NCBI GenBank assembly: GCA_017305665.1
Contig: JAFKKH010000029.1
Span: forward strand, 62,001-126,000
Direction of reading: 5' to 3'
DNA from: Hyphomicrobiales bacterium
GTDB lineage: Bacteria > Pseudomonadota > Alphaproteobacteria > Rhizobiales > Xanthobacteraceae
DNA: 64,000 nt
Shown here piece after piece: positions 28,319 to 36,820 of the stretch (within the stretch, counting starts at the first letter, position 1; each line of letters begins with the position of its first letter). The notes beneath the pieces were generated by a model. It was given only the letters and a program-made list of their open reading frames with translations, had not been told where the DNA came from and did no database searches. Both the position numbers and the translations under genes were made by a program.

Positions 28319-28469
28319 GGGAGATCCCCGTTAACGCTTCCATAGCGGGATTGGTCGCAATTGAACGCGGTGTAACCTTGCACGTTAGGCTTACCGGCAG
28401 TTTGAGCGGCGCTTTTAACCCTTGCCGGAGCTCGTTCGATTAGGGTCCGCAGGAATGCGGGATTCTGTG

Positions 28470-28994
28470 ATGCGTATCGGACTGGCGCTGGCTCTTCTGA
28501 TCGGGACCACCGTGGCGGCTTCGGCCGACAGCGGCCCCGTTATCGTGATTCCCGGCCGTCCCGGCATCCCCATCATTATCAACGGCATCGATGCGTCCTA
28601 TGCCGTGGTGGAAGGTGACTGGGGTCTGGCCCGCGGCACGCACGTCCAGCCCACGGTCTATGGCGGCCGGTATGTCGATCCCGAGCCGCACGTCGGTCAT
28701 TATTATCCGAGCCTCGGCCACGCGCCCGGTTACGGCCGCCTCGAAATCGAGCCGCCGGCCAATCGCAAGCTGCCGCCCCGCGCCGAGAGTTTTCATCAGT
28801 CGTGGTCGGCCCATTCCGATCCGATACCCGCGCAATCCGACATCCCGCAAACGCCGCCCGCGGTGATCGTGGCACCCGAGATCGGCGCCCCCGGGCCCGG
28901 CTTCGGTGCCCCCAGGCCCGGCATCGGTGCCCCGGGTTTGCCGCAAGACTTCCAACGCCGGAATCGGCGGCCATATCCGAAACCTGGACCCTAG
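28470..28994 (+). CDS. Secreted proline/glycine-rich protein
   Basis: 174 residues from the ATG at 28470 with GGGA about 7 bases upstream; MRIGLALALLIGTTVAASA is a signal peptide. A short conserved start (VIVIPGRPGIPIIING) is followed by a Pro/Gly-rich tail with repeated GAPGPG-, GAPRPG-, GAPGLP-type units. No known domain. The same gene order (with the Tyr/His-rich secreted protein 40 bases downstream) suggests co-expression. Cell-envelope role is a guess. Confidence 0.7.
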   Translation: MRIGLALALLIGTTVAASADSGPVIVIPGRPGIPIIINGIDASYAVVEGDWGLARGTHVQPTVYGGRYVDPEPHVGHYYPSLGHAPGYGRLEIEPPANRKLPPRAESFHQSWSAHSDPIPAQSDIPQTPPAVIVAPEIGAPGPGFGAPRPGIGAPGLPQDFQRRNRRPYPKPGP

Positions 28995-29034
28995 AGCCGG
29001 GTCCCAATAAAACAGACCAAGCAGGAGAGAGTAG

Positions 29035-29625
29035 ATGCGTCAGATGATTTCAGGACTGGTTGCGGCCGTTGCCGTGGTGGCCGCGAGCGCCGCGCCGGCC
29101 ATGGCATGCGGTGGGCTGTTCACCAGCGGATGTTCGCCGTGCCAGACCTATAGTCCGTGCGCCCAAGGCTATTATCAAGGCTATTATGGTGCGGGCTACG
29201 GCTTCGCCGGCTATGAGCGTCTGCCGTCGCCGACGCAGTATTACTACGTCAATCAGGGGCCGACTTTTTCGGGCCCCGGCAATTTCGCACCGGTACCGAC
29301 CTATCAGGAAAGCGCCGTCTCCGGATGGAACGCCTACCGCCGTCCTTACTATTATCCCTACGACGGCGGCCGTTACGCCAATGCGATGCATCACTACTAT
29401 GACGGCGCACGCGTGACTGGCCCGGTCGTCTACAGCTATCGCTGGAATCGGCACTATCGCCGTTGGCACCATCCGCGCCGCTACTACGGGATGCATCACC
29501 GCAGCGTTCGTTACGGTTATGCGCCACGCCGCTACAGCCAACGCTTCGCAGCTCCGCGCGTGGTCTACGGATCGCGACACTATCACTACGGCCACCATCA
29601 TTCGATGCGGCACCGCTATCACTGA
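29035..29625 (+). CDS. Secreted Tyr/His-rich protein
   Basis: 196 residues, signal peptide MRQMISGLVAAVAVVAASA... ending PAMACGG; AGGAGAG sits 6 bases before the ATG. The mature part is a run of Tyr, Gly and Arg (GYYQGYYGAGYGFAGYE) with a His-rich, basic C-terminus (YRWNRHYRRWHHPRRYYG, HYHYGHHHSMRHRYH). No domain recognised. Compositionally similar to the smaller protein at 18159-18368. Likely a surface or metal-interacting protein; unproven. Confidence 0.72.
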   Translation: MRQMISGLVAAVAVVAASAAPAMACGGLFTSGCSPCQTYSPCAQGYYQGYYGAGYGFAGYERLPSPTQYYYVNQGPTFSGPGNFAPVPTYQESAVSGWNAYRRPYYYPYDGGRYANAMHHYYDGARVTGPVVYSYRWNRHYRRWHHPRRYYGMHHRSVRYGYAPRRYSQRFAAPRVVYGSRHYHYGHHHSMRHRYH

Positions 29626-29648
29626 TTGGCTGTTCGCCTGAGATCAAG

Positions 29649-29682
29649 CGCCCGTTCGCAATACAATGCGAGCGGGCGTTTT
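29649..29682. terminator. Bidirectional rho-independent terminator
   Basis: A 12-bp stem (29649-29660 with 29667-29678, cgcccgttcgca paired with tgcgagcgggcg, one G-T pair) and a 6-base loop, followed by four T. It lies between the secreted protein gene and the convergent rlmB and could end transcription from the left; on the rlmB side it is followed by cttgatct rather than a T-run. Confidence 0.8.
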
Positions 29683-29691
29683 CGTGTGCCG

Positions 29692-30534
29692 TCAGCGCAT
29701 CAGGCCGAGACGGCTTGCGCCGATGTAAAGTGCGAGCACCGCCGCGTTCGAAACGTTGAGACTCTTGATATCGCCGGGCATGTCGAGGCGCGCGACCGCG
29801 CTGCAGGTCTCCCGCGTCAACTGCCGTAGGCCCTTGCCCTCCGCGCCGAGCACCAGCGCCAGCGGTTGCCGCAGTTCGATGGCGGTGAGATCTTCGCCGC
29901 CTGCGCTGTCGAGGCCGACCGTCAGGAAGCCGCGCTCGTTCAGTTCGGTCAGCGCCCGCGCCAGATTCTGCACCAGCACGAGCGGCACGAGCTCCAGCGC
30001 GCCGGACGCCGATTTCGCAAGCACGCCGGTGGCCTCGGGGCTGTGGCGTGCTGTAGTGACGATCGCCTTCACCGCGAAGGCCGCCGCTGAGCGCATGATC
30101 GCACCGACATTGTGCGGATCGGTGATCTGGTCGAGTACCAGCACGATGCCTTGCTGCGGCAGCGTGTCGATGTCCGGTGAGGGCAGGGGATCGACCTCCG
30201 CGAGCAATCCCTGATGGACGGCATCGGGGCCGAGCCGTTGATCGATCGCGCTCGGACGTACCATCTCGGGCGTGATCCGGGTTGGAATGTTCTCGTCTGC
30301 GAGCCGCCGCGCGGCGTTTTCGGTGAGCAGCAGCTTTCGGATCTTGCGCGCGGGATTGGCGAGCGCGGCTGTCACCGTGTGCCAGCCGTAGAGGATGGCC
30401 GGACCGTCGTCTCCATCGCGGTCCCGCCGGGGCGGCCGCGGGCCACGCCCTGTGCTATGTCCCTTACCGCCGTATCCCTTGCCGCCTCGTGGCGGCCGGC
30501 GCTGGAATCCCGGTTTTCGATCGTGGTCGCTCAT
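29692..30534 (-). CDS. rlmB: 23S rRNA guanosine-2'-O-methyltransferase (TrmH family)
   Basis: SpoU-type knotted methyltransferase, 280 residues. An unstructured basic N-terminus (about 1-45, PPRGGKGYGGKGHSTGRGPRPPRRDRD) precedes the substrate-binding domain (YGWHTVTAALANP) and the SpoU domain with LDQITDPHNVGAIMRSAAAF, VLAKSASGALELVPLVLVQN, GAEGKGLRQLTRETC and MPGDIKSLNVSNAAVLALY, the S-adenosylmethionine knot. It modifies 23S rRNA (G2251 in E. coli). Encoded just before tRNA-Tyr. Confidence 0.92.
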   Translation of the reverse strand: MSDHDRKPGFQRRPPRGGKGYGGKGHSTGRGPRPPRRDRDGDDGPAILYGWHTVTAALANPARKIRKLLLTENAARRLADENIPTRITPEMVRPSAIDQRLGPDAVHQGLLAEVDPLPSPDIDTLPQQGIVLVLDQITDPHNVGAIMRSAAAFAVKAIVTTARHSPEATGVLAKSASGALELVPLVLVQNLARALTELNERGFLTVGLDSAGGEDLTAIELRQPLALVLGAEGKGLRQLTRETCSAVARLDMPGDIKSLNVSNAAVLALYIGASRLGLMR

Positions 30535-30548
30535 GGTCGGCTTGTCGC

Positions 30549-30738
30549 CTATCTGAAGTTCCTGCTCGAAAAGCTGCGAGTCCTGTCCAGGAACTTCAGG
30601 TAGAAAGCGGTACTAGAGTCATAAAGTTGCCGGTACCGATGACTTTCCGAAGTTCGTGGAAATGGCGCCGCGAGGTATCACGAACTTCGGAAAGTGGGTA
30701 CTGGATAATGGCAATTTCCGGTTACCCGCACCGGAAAT
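30549..30738. repeat. Cluster of three inverted repeats
   Basis: Three successive hairpins between rlmB and tRNA-Tyr. First: ctatctgaagttcctg (30549-30564) with caggaacttcaggtag (30588-30603), 15 of 16 pairs. Second: actttccgaagttcgtg (30642-30658) with cacgaacttcggaaagt (30679-30695), 17 perfect pairs. Third: atttccggt (30714-30722) with accggaaat (30730-30738). The first two share a gaagttc core. Could be a structured RNA, REP-type elements or a transposon relic; none recognised by name. Confidence 0.75.
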
Positions 30739-30885
30739 CGATATTCCCCCTGCTATTGGTTGACTTTGCCGGGGTGCTTCCCCCATAAACGCGCCGAACC
30801 GCAGGCCCGGTATCCGGGCCGGGGCTTTCAATGTCATCCACGGTCGGTCCGGCCACTATTCGGTGGGTGACATTCGATGGCATGC

Positions 30886-30971
30886 GGGGGAGTGTCCCGA
30901 GTGGCAAAGGGAGCTGACTGTAAATCAGCCGCCGTATGGCTTCGAAGGTTCGAGTCCTTCTTCCCCCACCA
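30886..30971 (+). tRNA. tRNA-Tyr (GUA)
   Basis: 86 bases with a long variable arm (class II) and encoded CCA. Acceptor GGGGGAG with TTCCCCC, anticodon loop ctGTAaa, variable arm about gccgtatggc, T arm aggTTCGAGTcct. Anticodon GUA reads UAC/UAU. It marks the left edge of the accessory block (see findings). Confidence 0.97.
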
Positions 30972-30976
30972 TTTTG

Positions 30977-31016
30977 AAAACGCTCGCGAAACTTGAGGTT
31001 TCGCGAGCGTTTTTTG
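30977..31016 (+). terminator. Terminator of the tRNA-Tyr gene
   Basis: Stem acgctcgcgaaac (30980-30992) with gtttcgcgagcgt (30998-31010), 13 perfect pairs, loop ttgag, four A before and a six-T run after. A textbook intrinsic terminator 9 bases past the tRNA. Confidence 0.95.
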
Positions 31017-31149
31017 TAGCTCAACAGACCAGGTCGCAATTAGGTCACTTGCGGTTGTGCCCATTGGCCCCGAGGCGCCAACGCGTTCCAAATTGCTGCA
31101 GGCTGGCGGATTTTCTTGTTCAGGATGGCAGAGAGGGATTCTCTCCCAG

Positions 31150-31629
31150 GTCCCAGGCACGATCCTCAGCCCCGAAGACCATCTAGAGGCGATCGGGACG
31201 GGACCGGAAGCGACAGCGCTGGTGTCCCAGTTCGGATGGCATCATACCGGCGACGTCGGCTATCGCGACGAGAACGGCTTTCTTTATATCGTCGACCGCA
31301 AGCGCGACCTTATCATCAGCGGCGGATTCAACATCGCCCCGAGCGAGATCGAGCGCGTGCTATGGTCGCATCCGTCGGTCGGCGACTGTGCGGTGATCGG
31401 CGTCCCCGACGAGCGCTGGGGAGAAGCGGTCAAGGCTGTCGTCGAATTGCGGCCCGGGCAGAGCGCGTCGGAAGACGAACTGAGGGATTTCTGCCGCGAC
31501 CGGCTTGGCGGCATGAAGACGCCGAAATCGATTGAATTCTGGCCGCAACTTCCGCGAAGCCAGATCGGCAAGGTCCTGAAAAGAGATGTGCGCGCGAAGT
31601 TCTGGAAAGGGCAGGTGCGGCAGGTGTGA
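31150..31629 (+). pseudogene. Acyl-CoA synthetase, C-terminal fragment
   Basis: Only the C-terminal third of an ANL (AMP-forming) acyl-CoA ligase is present: GWHHTGDVGYRDENGFLYIVDRK with the conserved TGD and R of motif A8, IISGGFNIAPSEIERVL, GVPDERWGEAVKAVV, and the catalytic Lys region PRSQIGKVLKRDVR. The N-terminal ATP-binding two-thirds are missing; sequence before about 31150 is unrelated. It cannot catalyse adenylation alone. Its left edge lies close to the tRNA-Tyr gene, as expected for a gene cut by insertion or deletion at an island boundary. Confidence 0.8.
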
Positions 31630-31663
31630 CGACCTACAAGAGCCGCCGTACGGAGTTGAAACC

Positions 31664-32296
31664 CTAGAGGAGCGTGACGGGCCCGCTCGCTGTATCGAGT
31701 TCGAAACCCAGATGGGTCGGGCCTTCCCTCACGTCTGCCAAGGCGTCGACGTTCAAGGCCTTCAACGTCGAAAGCAGGCGAGCTGGCTCAGGTGTCGTCA
31801 AGACGATACGGCGAAGCCTGACGCCGAGATCTTGCTGACTGACGCTCGGATGCGGACCAGGGGACCACTCGATGAACGCGGGCAGAAGGCCCTGCGCCGG
31901 TAGATGACCGTCGGCCGGTACCGTCAAGCGCCAGCTACGTTCGCCACGTTGGAATTTCACCACCTCGCCGAGATCGACCGGGCTGGTCCGCACGATGCCG
32001 TCCAGGTCATCGGTTCGAACCACCCAGCAGAGCGGGCGTGGCCGCTCCGCCAGCCGGCGCAGGGTCGTCGGCTCATCGAACGAAAACCATCGCGCGCGGG
32101 TAGGGCGATCGTCGGGATCGATCGCGATCAGTTCCAGAAAGCAGTCGTCGCCGGCCCGCATGACGCAGTTGTGCGTTGCCATCATCGGATGCTTGCTGCC
32201 CTTCGGCATCTCGACGCCTAGGGCGGTTTTGAGGAATGCCACGCCTTGCGCAAGCGTGTCTGCGCCAACGGAAAAGTGGTCGATCGCATTTTTCAT
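31664..32296 (-). CDS. VOC/glyoxalase-like protein (Glyoxalase_3 type)
   Basis: 210 residues beginning MKNAIDHFSVGADTLAQGVAFL, with 'MATHNCVMRAGDDCFLELIAIDPD' as the first metal-site strand, characteristic of the Glyoxalase_3/DUF4260 class. A second half-domain ends GPTHLGFELDTASGPVTLL. Metal-dependent isomerase, lyase or dioxygenase by family; substrate unknown. It follows the PLP enzyme on the same strand by 17 bases, so cotranscription with it is likely. Confidence 0.78.
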   Translation of the reverse strand: MKNAIDHFSVGADTLAQGVAFLKTALGVEMPKGSKHPMMATHNCVMRAGDDCFLELIAIDPDDRPTRARWFSFDEPTTLRRLAERPRPLCWVVRTDDLDGIVRTSPVDLGEVVKFQRGERSWRLTVPADGHLPAQGLLPAFIEWSPGPHPSVSQQDLGVRLRRIVLTTPEPARLLSTLKALNVDALADVREGPTHLGFELDTASGPVTLL

Positions 32297-32313
32297 GTGA
32301 GTGCTCGCACGTG

Positions 32314-33486
32314 TTAGAGGAGCGGCAGCGCCCGTTCCAGATCGTCGATCAGCGAGGCCGTATCCTCGAATCCGATATTGAAGCGCACCAACGGCCCTTT
32401 TTCCGACCAGCTCGTTGCCGTCCGCAATGGTTTGACCGGCAGGACGAGGCTCTCAAAGCCGCCCCAGCTTACGCCGATCCCGAACATCTGGAGGCTGTCG
32501 ACAAAATGTCTCAGTTTGTCGTCGGTGGTCGGCTTGAAAACGACACCGAACAGACCTGCCGCCCCGCTGAAGTCGCGACGCCAGTAGTCATGTCCGGGAC
32601 AATCGTCGAAGACCGGGTGGAGAACCTTGACGACCTCGGGCCGATTGCGAAGCCAGGTCGCGACCTCTATTCCTGCGTCGTGAACGCGCCGCATGCGAAG
32701 GTCCAGCGTACGCAGTCCGCGCAGCGCCAGATGCACCTCCTGGGCCCCGGGCTTGTCGCCCACTGCCATCACCGTCTTCCTGATCGGCATGTGGGTCTTC
32801 TCCGTGCAGGCGATGAAGCCGATCATGCCGTCGGAGTGGCCGCCTATGTACTTCGAGCCCGAGTGGACAACGACGTCGACTCCCAGGCTGAGCGGCCGGC
32901 AAAAGATCGGCGTCGCCCAGGTGCCATCGAGGATCGTTATCACGCCTTTGCGCCGCGCTGCTTTTGCGATGCCCTGAATGTCGGGAAACTCGAAGGTGCC
33001 TGAGCCCGGCGCTTCAAACATCACGACCGTCGTATTATCCCGAAACTTGCCCTCGATGGCCTCCCCAGCCAAAGGATCGTAGTATTCGATCTCGACGCCT
33101 GTGCGGCTCAATACCTGGTCGCAGAAGCTGCGGGTGTTGCCGTAGACATGATCCGCGACCAGCACATGATCGCCGGACTTGGTGGCCCCCAGAAGCGCGA
33201 GCGTGATCGCGGCGACTCCGGACGAGACAATGGTGCAGCCGTGCGCACCCTCCAGCTCGCACATGAGTTGTTCGAGGTGGAACGACGCGGGCGTGCCATA
33301 CCGCCCGTAATACACGTTGCCGCTCTCGTAGCGCCGGTCTCGCGCGGTTTCGAACGCGGCCAGAGTGTCGAATAGAATCGTCGAGCCGATCTCGATGGGC
33401 GGATTGACAAGGCGCCCGTTTTTCCCGCTTTCGCGGCCAGAATGAACCAGGATATTCCTGATCGGAGAGTTCTCGAGCTTCGACAT
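32314..33486 (-). CDS. Cystathionine beta-lyase/gamma-synthase-type PLP enzyme
   Basis: 390 residues of the Cys/Met-metabolism fold-type I PLP family. Motifs in order: Tyr60 and Arg62 (NVYYGRYGTP), phosphate-loop region (VSSGVAAITLALLG), Asp187 (ILDGTWATP), PLP Lys212 (VHSGSKYIGGHSDG). The MetC-like subfamily cleaves C-S bonds, releasing thiol plus pyruvate and ammonia. Its operator-like site lies at 33516-33540 ahead of the ATG. Divergent from the IclR regulator. Precise substrate unknown; in this cluster a cysteine conjugate or thioether is a reasonable guess. Confidence 0.88.
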   Translation of the reverse strand: MSKLENSPIRNILVHSGRESGKNGRLVNPPIEIGSTILFDTLAAFETARDRRYESGNVYYGRYGTPASFHLEQLMCELEGAHGCTIVSSGVAAITLALLGATKSGDHVLVADHVYGNTRSFCDQVLSRTGVEIEYYDPLAGEAIEGKFRDNTTVVMFEAPGSGTFEFPDIQGIAKAARRKGVITILDGTWATPIFCRPLSLGVDVVVHSGSKYIGGHSDGMIGFIACTEKTHMPIRKTVMAVGDKPGAQEVHLALRGLRTLDLRMRRVHDAGIEVATWLRNRPEVVKVLHPVFDDCPGHDYWRRDFSGAAGLFGVVFKPTTDDKLRHFVDSLQMFGIGVSWGGFESLVLPVKPLRTATSWSEKGPLVRFNIGFEDTASLIDDLERALPLL

Positions 33487-33515
33487 GCGAAATTAATGGC
33501 AGCGCTCCTCTAACG

Positions 33516-33551
33516 TGTCAATATTTGGTATATATGTATCATATGTCGGCA
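33516..33551 (-). promoter_or_regulatory. Cluster operator, copy 1 (upstream of PLP gene)
   Basis: Weakest member of the recurring element: minus-strand GATACATATATAC, then CAAATATTGACA, matching the 3' half (TATTGACA) but with poor TTCT/AGAA half-sites. It lies 30 bases upstream of the PLP gene start, in the 250-base divergent promoter region shared with IclR. Confidence 0.4.
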
Positions 33552-33736
33552 CAACATTGTTGGCTCTCTGCGAAGTTGCGTGACGGCAGGTCGTCGGGCC
33601 GGTTGTCCACTCTGCTTTGCGGAAATTCGTCTTGACGAATAAGCGCCTCCGATCATGGTTCGTTCCGCACCGAAATTTGTAACGTCTAACTGACTCTGCT
33701 CTTTTGTCTTCGGCTATTTTCTGACATGGGCGGTTG

Positions 33737-34546
33737 ATGCAAAAGACATCCAAAAGCCTTTCCAAGAAGTCGGCTCCCGAGTCGAGTGTCGCCCGGGAGC
33801 CGAAGGTTGATTCGACCCTGACCAAAGGGCTGCTTCTGCTCGATTCGCTATCCGCGGCGAGCGGCGGCAAGGGAGTGAGCGATCTCTCGCGCGAGCTCGG
33901 CCTCACGAAATCCAATACCTTTCGTCTTCTGCAAACGCTGACGACGCTGGGATACGTCCAGCGCGGTGAGGGCAAGCTTTATTCCGCGACCCTGAAGACG
34001 TGGCGGATTGGTCAGCGGGTCATCGACAATCTCGATCTGCCCGAGCTTGCGCGTGACGAGATGCGCAGGATCGCCGACGCGACCCACGAGACGATCTACC
34101 TTGCGGTCCCTGAAAATTTGTCGATCGTCTACATCGACATGATCGATAGCCTGAGGCCCATCCGGACCTGGAATCGCATCGGCGGGAGGGCTCCAATTCA
34201 TTGCGTCGGAACCGGTAAGGCCATTATCGCCGCCAACTATCCGTCGTTGCGTGGCGCGCTCAAAGGGGAATTGGCCAAGTACACCAGTCGCACGATCACA
34301 TCCCTTGCCGCGCTCGAGGTCGACATCGAAGCTACGAGAAAGAACGGATATGCGTTCGATTCTGGCGAATTTCGAGAGGGCGTCGTTGGGACCGGTGCCG
34401 CGATATGCCTGCCGAACGGCTTCGCGATCGCGGCGATAGGCGTGTCGCTGCTGGAGACCGATCTGCCAGAGCATGGTCGCGAGAAATTGGGTCGGCTGGT
34501 GAAAGACGCCGGTGAGCGCATTACGGCGCGGCTTGCGCGGAATTAA
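33737..34546 (+). CDS. IclR-family regulator (first)
   Basis: 269 residues: a charged N-terminus, winged helix at about 28-90 (GVSDLSRELGLTKSNTFRLLQTLTTLGYV) and an IclR effector domain (about 100-265, WNRIGGRAPIHCVGTGKAIIAA ... GVVGTGAAICLPNGFAIAAIG). It lies between the divergent PLP gene and hydantoinase operon, both with operator-like elements. Likely controls the catabolic block with the second IclR at 54319. The start is set at the ATG just after a TTG; no strong ribosome site. Confidence 0.92.
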   Translation: MQKTSKSLSKKSAPESSVAREPKVDSTLTKGLLLLDSLSAASGGKGVSDLSRELGLTKSNTFRLLQTLTTLGYVQRGEGKLYSATLKTWRIGQRVIDNLDLPELARDEMRRIADATHETIYLAVPENLSIVYIDMIDSLRPIRTWNRIGGRAPIHCVGTGKAIIAANYPSLRGALKGELAKYTSRTITSLAALEVDIEATRKNGYAFDSGEFREGVVGTGAAICLPNGFAIAAIGVSLLETDLPEHGREKLGRLVKDAGERITARLARN

Positions 34547-34638
34547 CTAGTCCGCAGTGCTGTGCACTATCGGCGATAAGCGCATTTTCCGACCCGCTTC
34601 GGCGTAACGCATCGGGGATCATCCCGTCGCGGCCTATG

Positions 34639-34674
34639 TGCTGATATATAGAACAAATATTCTGTATATTGACA
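34639..34674 (+). promoter_or_regulatory. Cluster operator, copy 2 (hyuA promoter)
   Basis: TGCT-GATATAT-AGAA followed by CAAATA-TTCT and then GTATATTGACA. Half-sites are spaced 11 and 10 bases. It lies about 45 bases upstream of the hyuA start. Confidence 0.75.
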
Positions 34675-34717
34675 CGAGAGGGCCGATCCTCCAACGTGCG
34701 GCCAACCTGTCAGGAGC

Positions 34718-36820
34718 ATGAGCGGCTGGATGAAAGAGATGAAGGTGCGGGTAGGGGTCGACATCGGAGGCACGTTCACTGACGTCGCGTTGGAGCACGC
34801 GAATGGCCTTTCGACTTGCAAGGTGCTGACGAACTACCATCAGCCGGAGCAGGCTATCCTCGACGGGATCATCAAGGCGACCGAACAGGCCGGATTGAAT
34901 CTTGGCGATATTGGTCAGGTTATCCATGGAACGACCTTGGTCACCAACTCTCTGATCGAGAGGCGAGGCGCAAAGCTGGCGTTCATCACGACGGAGGGAT
35001 TTCGTGACGTCGTCGAAATGCGCTCCGAAAACCGCTTCGAACAGTATGACCTCAATCTGAGGCTTCCCACGCCGCTCGTCGCGCGACAGGATCGGTACAC
35101 GCTGAAGGAGCGGATGGCCGCGGACGGATCGGTTCTGCTTCCGCTCGATGTGGAGGAAGTGAAGACGCTTGCCGCCCGGATCGTCGAGCGCGGCTATGAG
35201 GCCGTCGCCGTCGGATTGATGCATGCCTACGCGAACGGCGCGCACGAACGCGACGTCGAGCGCATCTTGAAGGCTGCTGCCCCGCAACTTTCGGTATCGC
35301 TATCGTCCGTCGTTTCGCCCCAGATGCGGGAATTCGAGCGATTCAACACCGTCATCGCCAACGCCTATGTCCAGCCTCAGGTCGCAAGCTACCTCACCAG
35401 GCTCGTACAGCGGCTGCGTGATATCGGTATCGGCGCTCAGGTTTTCATGATGCATTCCGGCGGCGGTCTGATAAGCATCGAGACGGCGGCCGCACAACCC
35501 GTTCGCTTGCTAGAATCCGGCCCCGCGGGAGGCGCGATCTTCGCCGCCCAATACGCGAATTCGCATGGCATCGCGAAGGTTCTCTCGTTCGATATGGGCG
35601 GCACGACCGCGAAGATCTGTCTCGTCGAGGATGGCGCTCCGAAGACGGCCAACAGCTTCGAGGTTGCGCGGACCTATCGCTTCAAGAAGGGCTCGGGGAT
35701 GCAGGTGTCCACGCCGGTCGTCGAAATGGTCGAAATCGGCGCTGGCGGCGGATCGATTGCTTCTGTTGATACGATGGGACGTATCCAGGTCGGTCCACGC
35801 TCCGCCGGTTCGGAACCCGGCCCCGCTTGCTATCAACGAGGTGGCGAGGAGCCGACGGTGACAGATGCGAATCTGCTCCTCGGGCGACTCGATCCGGACA
35901 ATTTCGCTGGCGGCGACATCCGGTTGTCGGTCTCGCTGGCCGAGAGCGCTGTTGACGCCCGCCTGACGCGCGGCGCCGGCGTCGCGCGGGCAGAGGCGGC
36001 TTTCGGCATCACGGAGATCGTCGATGAAAACATGGCCAATGCGGCACGGGCTCATACGATCGAGAACGGGCGGGACGTCGAAGCGTTTACAATGGTCGCT
36101 TTCGGGGGCGGCGCACCTCTCCACGCGTGCCGGCAATGCGAGAAGCTCGGCATCAAGGCGGTTCTCATTCCACCGGGAGCCGGCGTCGGTTCGGCGATCG
36201 GCTTCCTCAAGGCACCGTTCAGCTATGAGGCGACCCGCGGCTTCTTCCAGCGTCTGACGAACTTCAATTCCGATGACGTCAACGCGATGGTCCAGCAACT
36301 CGAACGCGAGGCACGCGCGTTCGTGAGTGCCGCAGCCGGTGGCGCACCGACGTCGATCAAGCTCGTGGCATTTATGCGCTACTCCGGACAGGGCTGGGAA
36401 ATCCCGGTCGTGCTGTCGCACCGTGCCTTTACCCCGTCGGACGCTGCGATGATCGAGAACGCTTTCAACGACGCTTATCGCAGGCTGTTCGGGCGAACGA
36501 TCGAGGGCCTTGGAATAGAAATCACGAACTGGTCTTTGACCGTCGCGACGGATCTGAAACCGGCTGCCAGGGTCAAACGTCTCGCGAGTGAGCGGAAGGC
36601 GCATGTGTCCCGGACACGTCATTTCTTCGATGCAGCCCTCCGACGTACGGTTGAAGCGGTCGAGGTCCGGCGCAGCGACATGGTGCCGGGAGCACGCGTC
36701 GCCGGACCTGCTGTGATCATAGAAGACGAGACGTCGACCATCGTAACCGACGCGTTCGAGGCGATCGGGCAGCAGGACGGCAGCATCCTGCTCATCAGGA
36801 AGGATCGCGGGAATGCCTAG
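34718..36820 (+). CDS. hyuA: Hydantoinase/5-oxoprolinase subunit A
   Basis: 700-residue ATP-dependent subunit. N-terminal MKVRVGVDIGGTFTDVAL and the central FDMGGTTAKICLVE are the acetate-kinase-like nucleotide-binding motifs; the C-terminus has GAGVGSAIGFLKAPFSYEATR. Hydrolyses lactam or hydantoin rings with ATP together with subunit B. Cyclic substrates in the family include 5-oxoproline, N-methylhydantoin, hydantoins and acetone-like ketones. AGGAG lies 1 base before ATG 34718 but 13 before the second ATG at 34730; the true start may be 34730 or 34739. Overlaps hyuB by 8 bases. Confidence 0.92.
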   Translation: MSGWMKEMKVRVGVDIGGTFTDVALEHANGLSTCKVLTNYHQPEQAILDGIIKATEQAGLNLGDIGQVIHGTTLVTNSLIERRGAKLAFITTEGFRDVVEMRSENRFEQYDLNLRLPTPLVARQDRYTLKERMAADGSVLLPLDVEEVKTLAARIVERGYEAVAVGLMHAYANGAHERDVERILKAAAPQLSVSLSSVVSPQMREFERFNTVIANAYVQPQVASYLTRLVQRLRDIGIGAQVFMMHSGGGLISIETAAAQPVRLLESGPAGGAIFAAQYANSHGIAKVLSFDMGGTTAKICLVEDGAPKTANSFEVARTYRFKKGSGMQVSTPVVEMVEIGAGGGSIASVDTMGRIQVGPRSAGSEPGPACYQRGGEEPTVTDANLLLGRLDPDNFAGGDIRLSVSLAESAVDARLTRGAGVARAEAAFGITEIVDENMANAARAHTIENGRDVEAFTMVAFGGGAPLHACRQCEKLGIKAVLIPPGAGVGSAIGFLKAPFSYEATRGFFQRLTNFNSDDVNAMVQQLEREARAFVSAAAGGAPTSIKLVAFMRYSGQGWEIPVVLSHRAFTPSDAAMIENAFNDAYRRLFGRTIEGLGIEITNWSLTVATDLKPAARVKRLASERKAHVSRTRHFFDAALRRTVEAVEVRRSDMVPGARVAGPAVIIEDETSTIVTDAFEAIGQQDGSILLIRKDRGNA

